From assembly GCA_031255955.1 (NCBI GenBank), contig JAIRRO010000163.1, positions 1 through 5,421 on the forward strand: 5,421 nt of DNA, in the 5' to 3' direction. Shown here piece by piece: positions 5,359-5,421 of the stretch. Numbering within the stretch: position 1 is the stretch's first letter; each line of letters opens with the position of its first letter. The stretch is from Oscillospiraceae bacterium. Lineage in GTDB: Bacteria; Bacillota; Clostridia; Oscillospirales; Oscillospiraceae. A model generated the notes under the pieces. That model made no database searches, was not told the origin of the DNA, and saw only the letters and a program-made list of their open reading frames with translations. The position numbers and the translations under genes are program-made.

Positions 5359-5421
5359 ATGCTGCTTATTATCGGGGGCGTCGGCGCGGGGGCGCGCGAG
5401 TATGCCGATTCGCTCGGACTT
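5359..5421 (+). CDS. Start of a CobU-like P-loop protein (putative adenosylcobinamide kinase), 3' truncated by the window
   Basis: Only the first 21 codons are visible, from an ATG 17 nt after the preceding stop codon; the frame is open to the window edge. The peptide contains IIGGVGAGAREYADSLG, which resembles the N-terminal strand, P-loop and helix of clostridial CobU-like bifunctional adenosylcobinamide kinase/guanylyltransferases (IIGG-x-x-x-GK-x-x-Y pattern). That enzyme phosphorylates and guanylylates cobinamide during cobalamin nucleotide-loop assembly. Unusually, the Walker A lysine position is alanine followed by arginine. The ribosome binding site is weak (GGGA very close to the ATG), so coupling to the kinase-like gene is possible. 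The short length makes this a tentative call; any other small P-loop protein is an alternative. Confidence 0.5.
   Translation, partial: MLLIIGGVGAGAREYADSLGL

Overview
The window looks like a chromosomal segment of an uncultured or poorly characterised Firmicute, probably class Clostridia. The grounds are an SLH (S-layer homology) surface protein, strong GGAGG-type Shine-Dalgarno sites, a DUF4143 ATPase, a clostridial-type DUF1015 protein and a cytidylate-kinase-like protein. These are family-level impressions without a database search. Genes are densely packed and GC-rich, and the DUF4143 ATPase gene looks somewhat poorer in GC than its neighbours.

Layout. Positions 1-165 (+) are the C-terminal end of a protein finishing in an SLH domain. 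Positions 166-361 are non-coding, with a strong GC hairpin near the end of the converging ATPase gene. Positions 362-1567 (-) encode a complete AAA+ ATPase of the AAA_14/DUF4143 type. It has a near-consensus promoter (1591-1619), and two identical-architecture palindromes (TTTTCA-N6-TGAAAA) lie 40 bp apart just upstream. Positions 1688-4506 (-) hold a four-gene cluster transcribed in the order homocysteine S-methyltransferase domain protein, DUF1015 protein, ribose-5-phosphate isomerase B (rpiB), small single-pass membrane protein. Gaps are 7 and 21 nt, followed by a 29-nt overlap, so it is probably one operon from a promoter at 4545-4573. A divergent intergenic region (4507-4717) carries that promoter and another for the plus strand (4612-4640). 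The plus strand then has a cytidylate-kinase-like P-loop protein (4718-5341) and, 17 nt later, the first 21 codons of a CobU-like (adenosylcobinamide kinase-type) P-loop protein cut by the window edge.

How the genes may work together. The homocysteine methyltransferase module and the CobU-like start both point to methionine/cobalamin metabolism, and RpiB belongs to pentose-phosphate metabolism. This is a loose metabolic neighbourhood rather than a recognisable novel system. The points most worth a second look are the tandem palindromes upstream of the ATPase, the orphan TTG-started membrane protein overlapping rpiB, and the CobU-like P-loop without its lysine. I see no transposase, CRISPR array, tRNA, rRNA or riboswitch.
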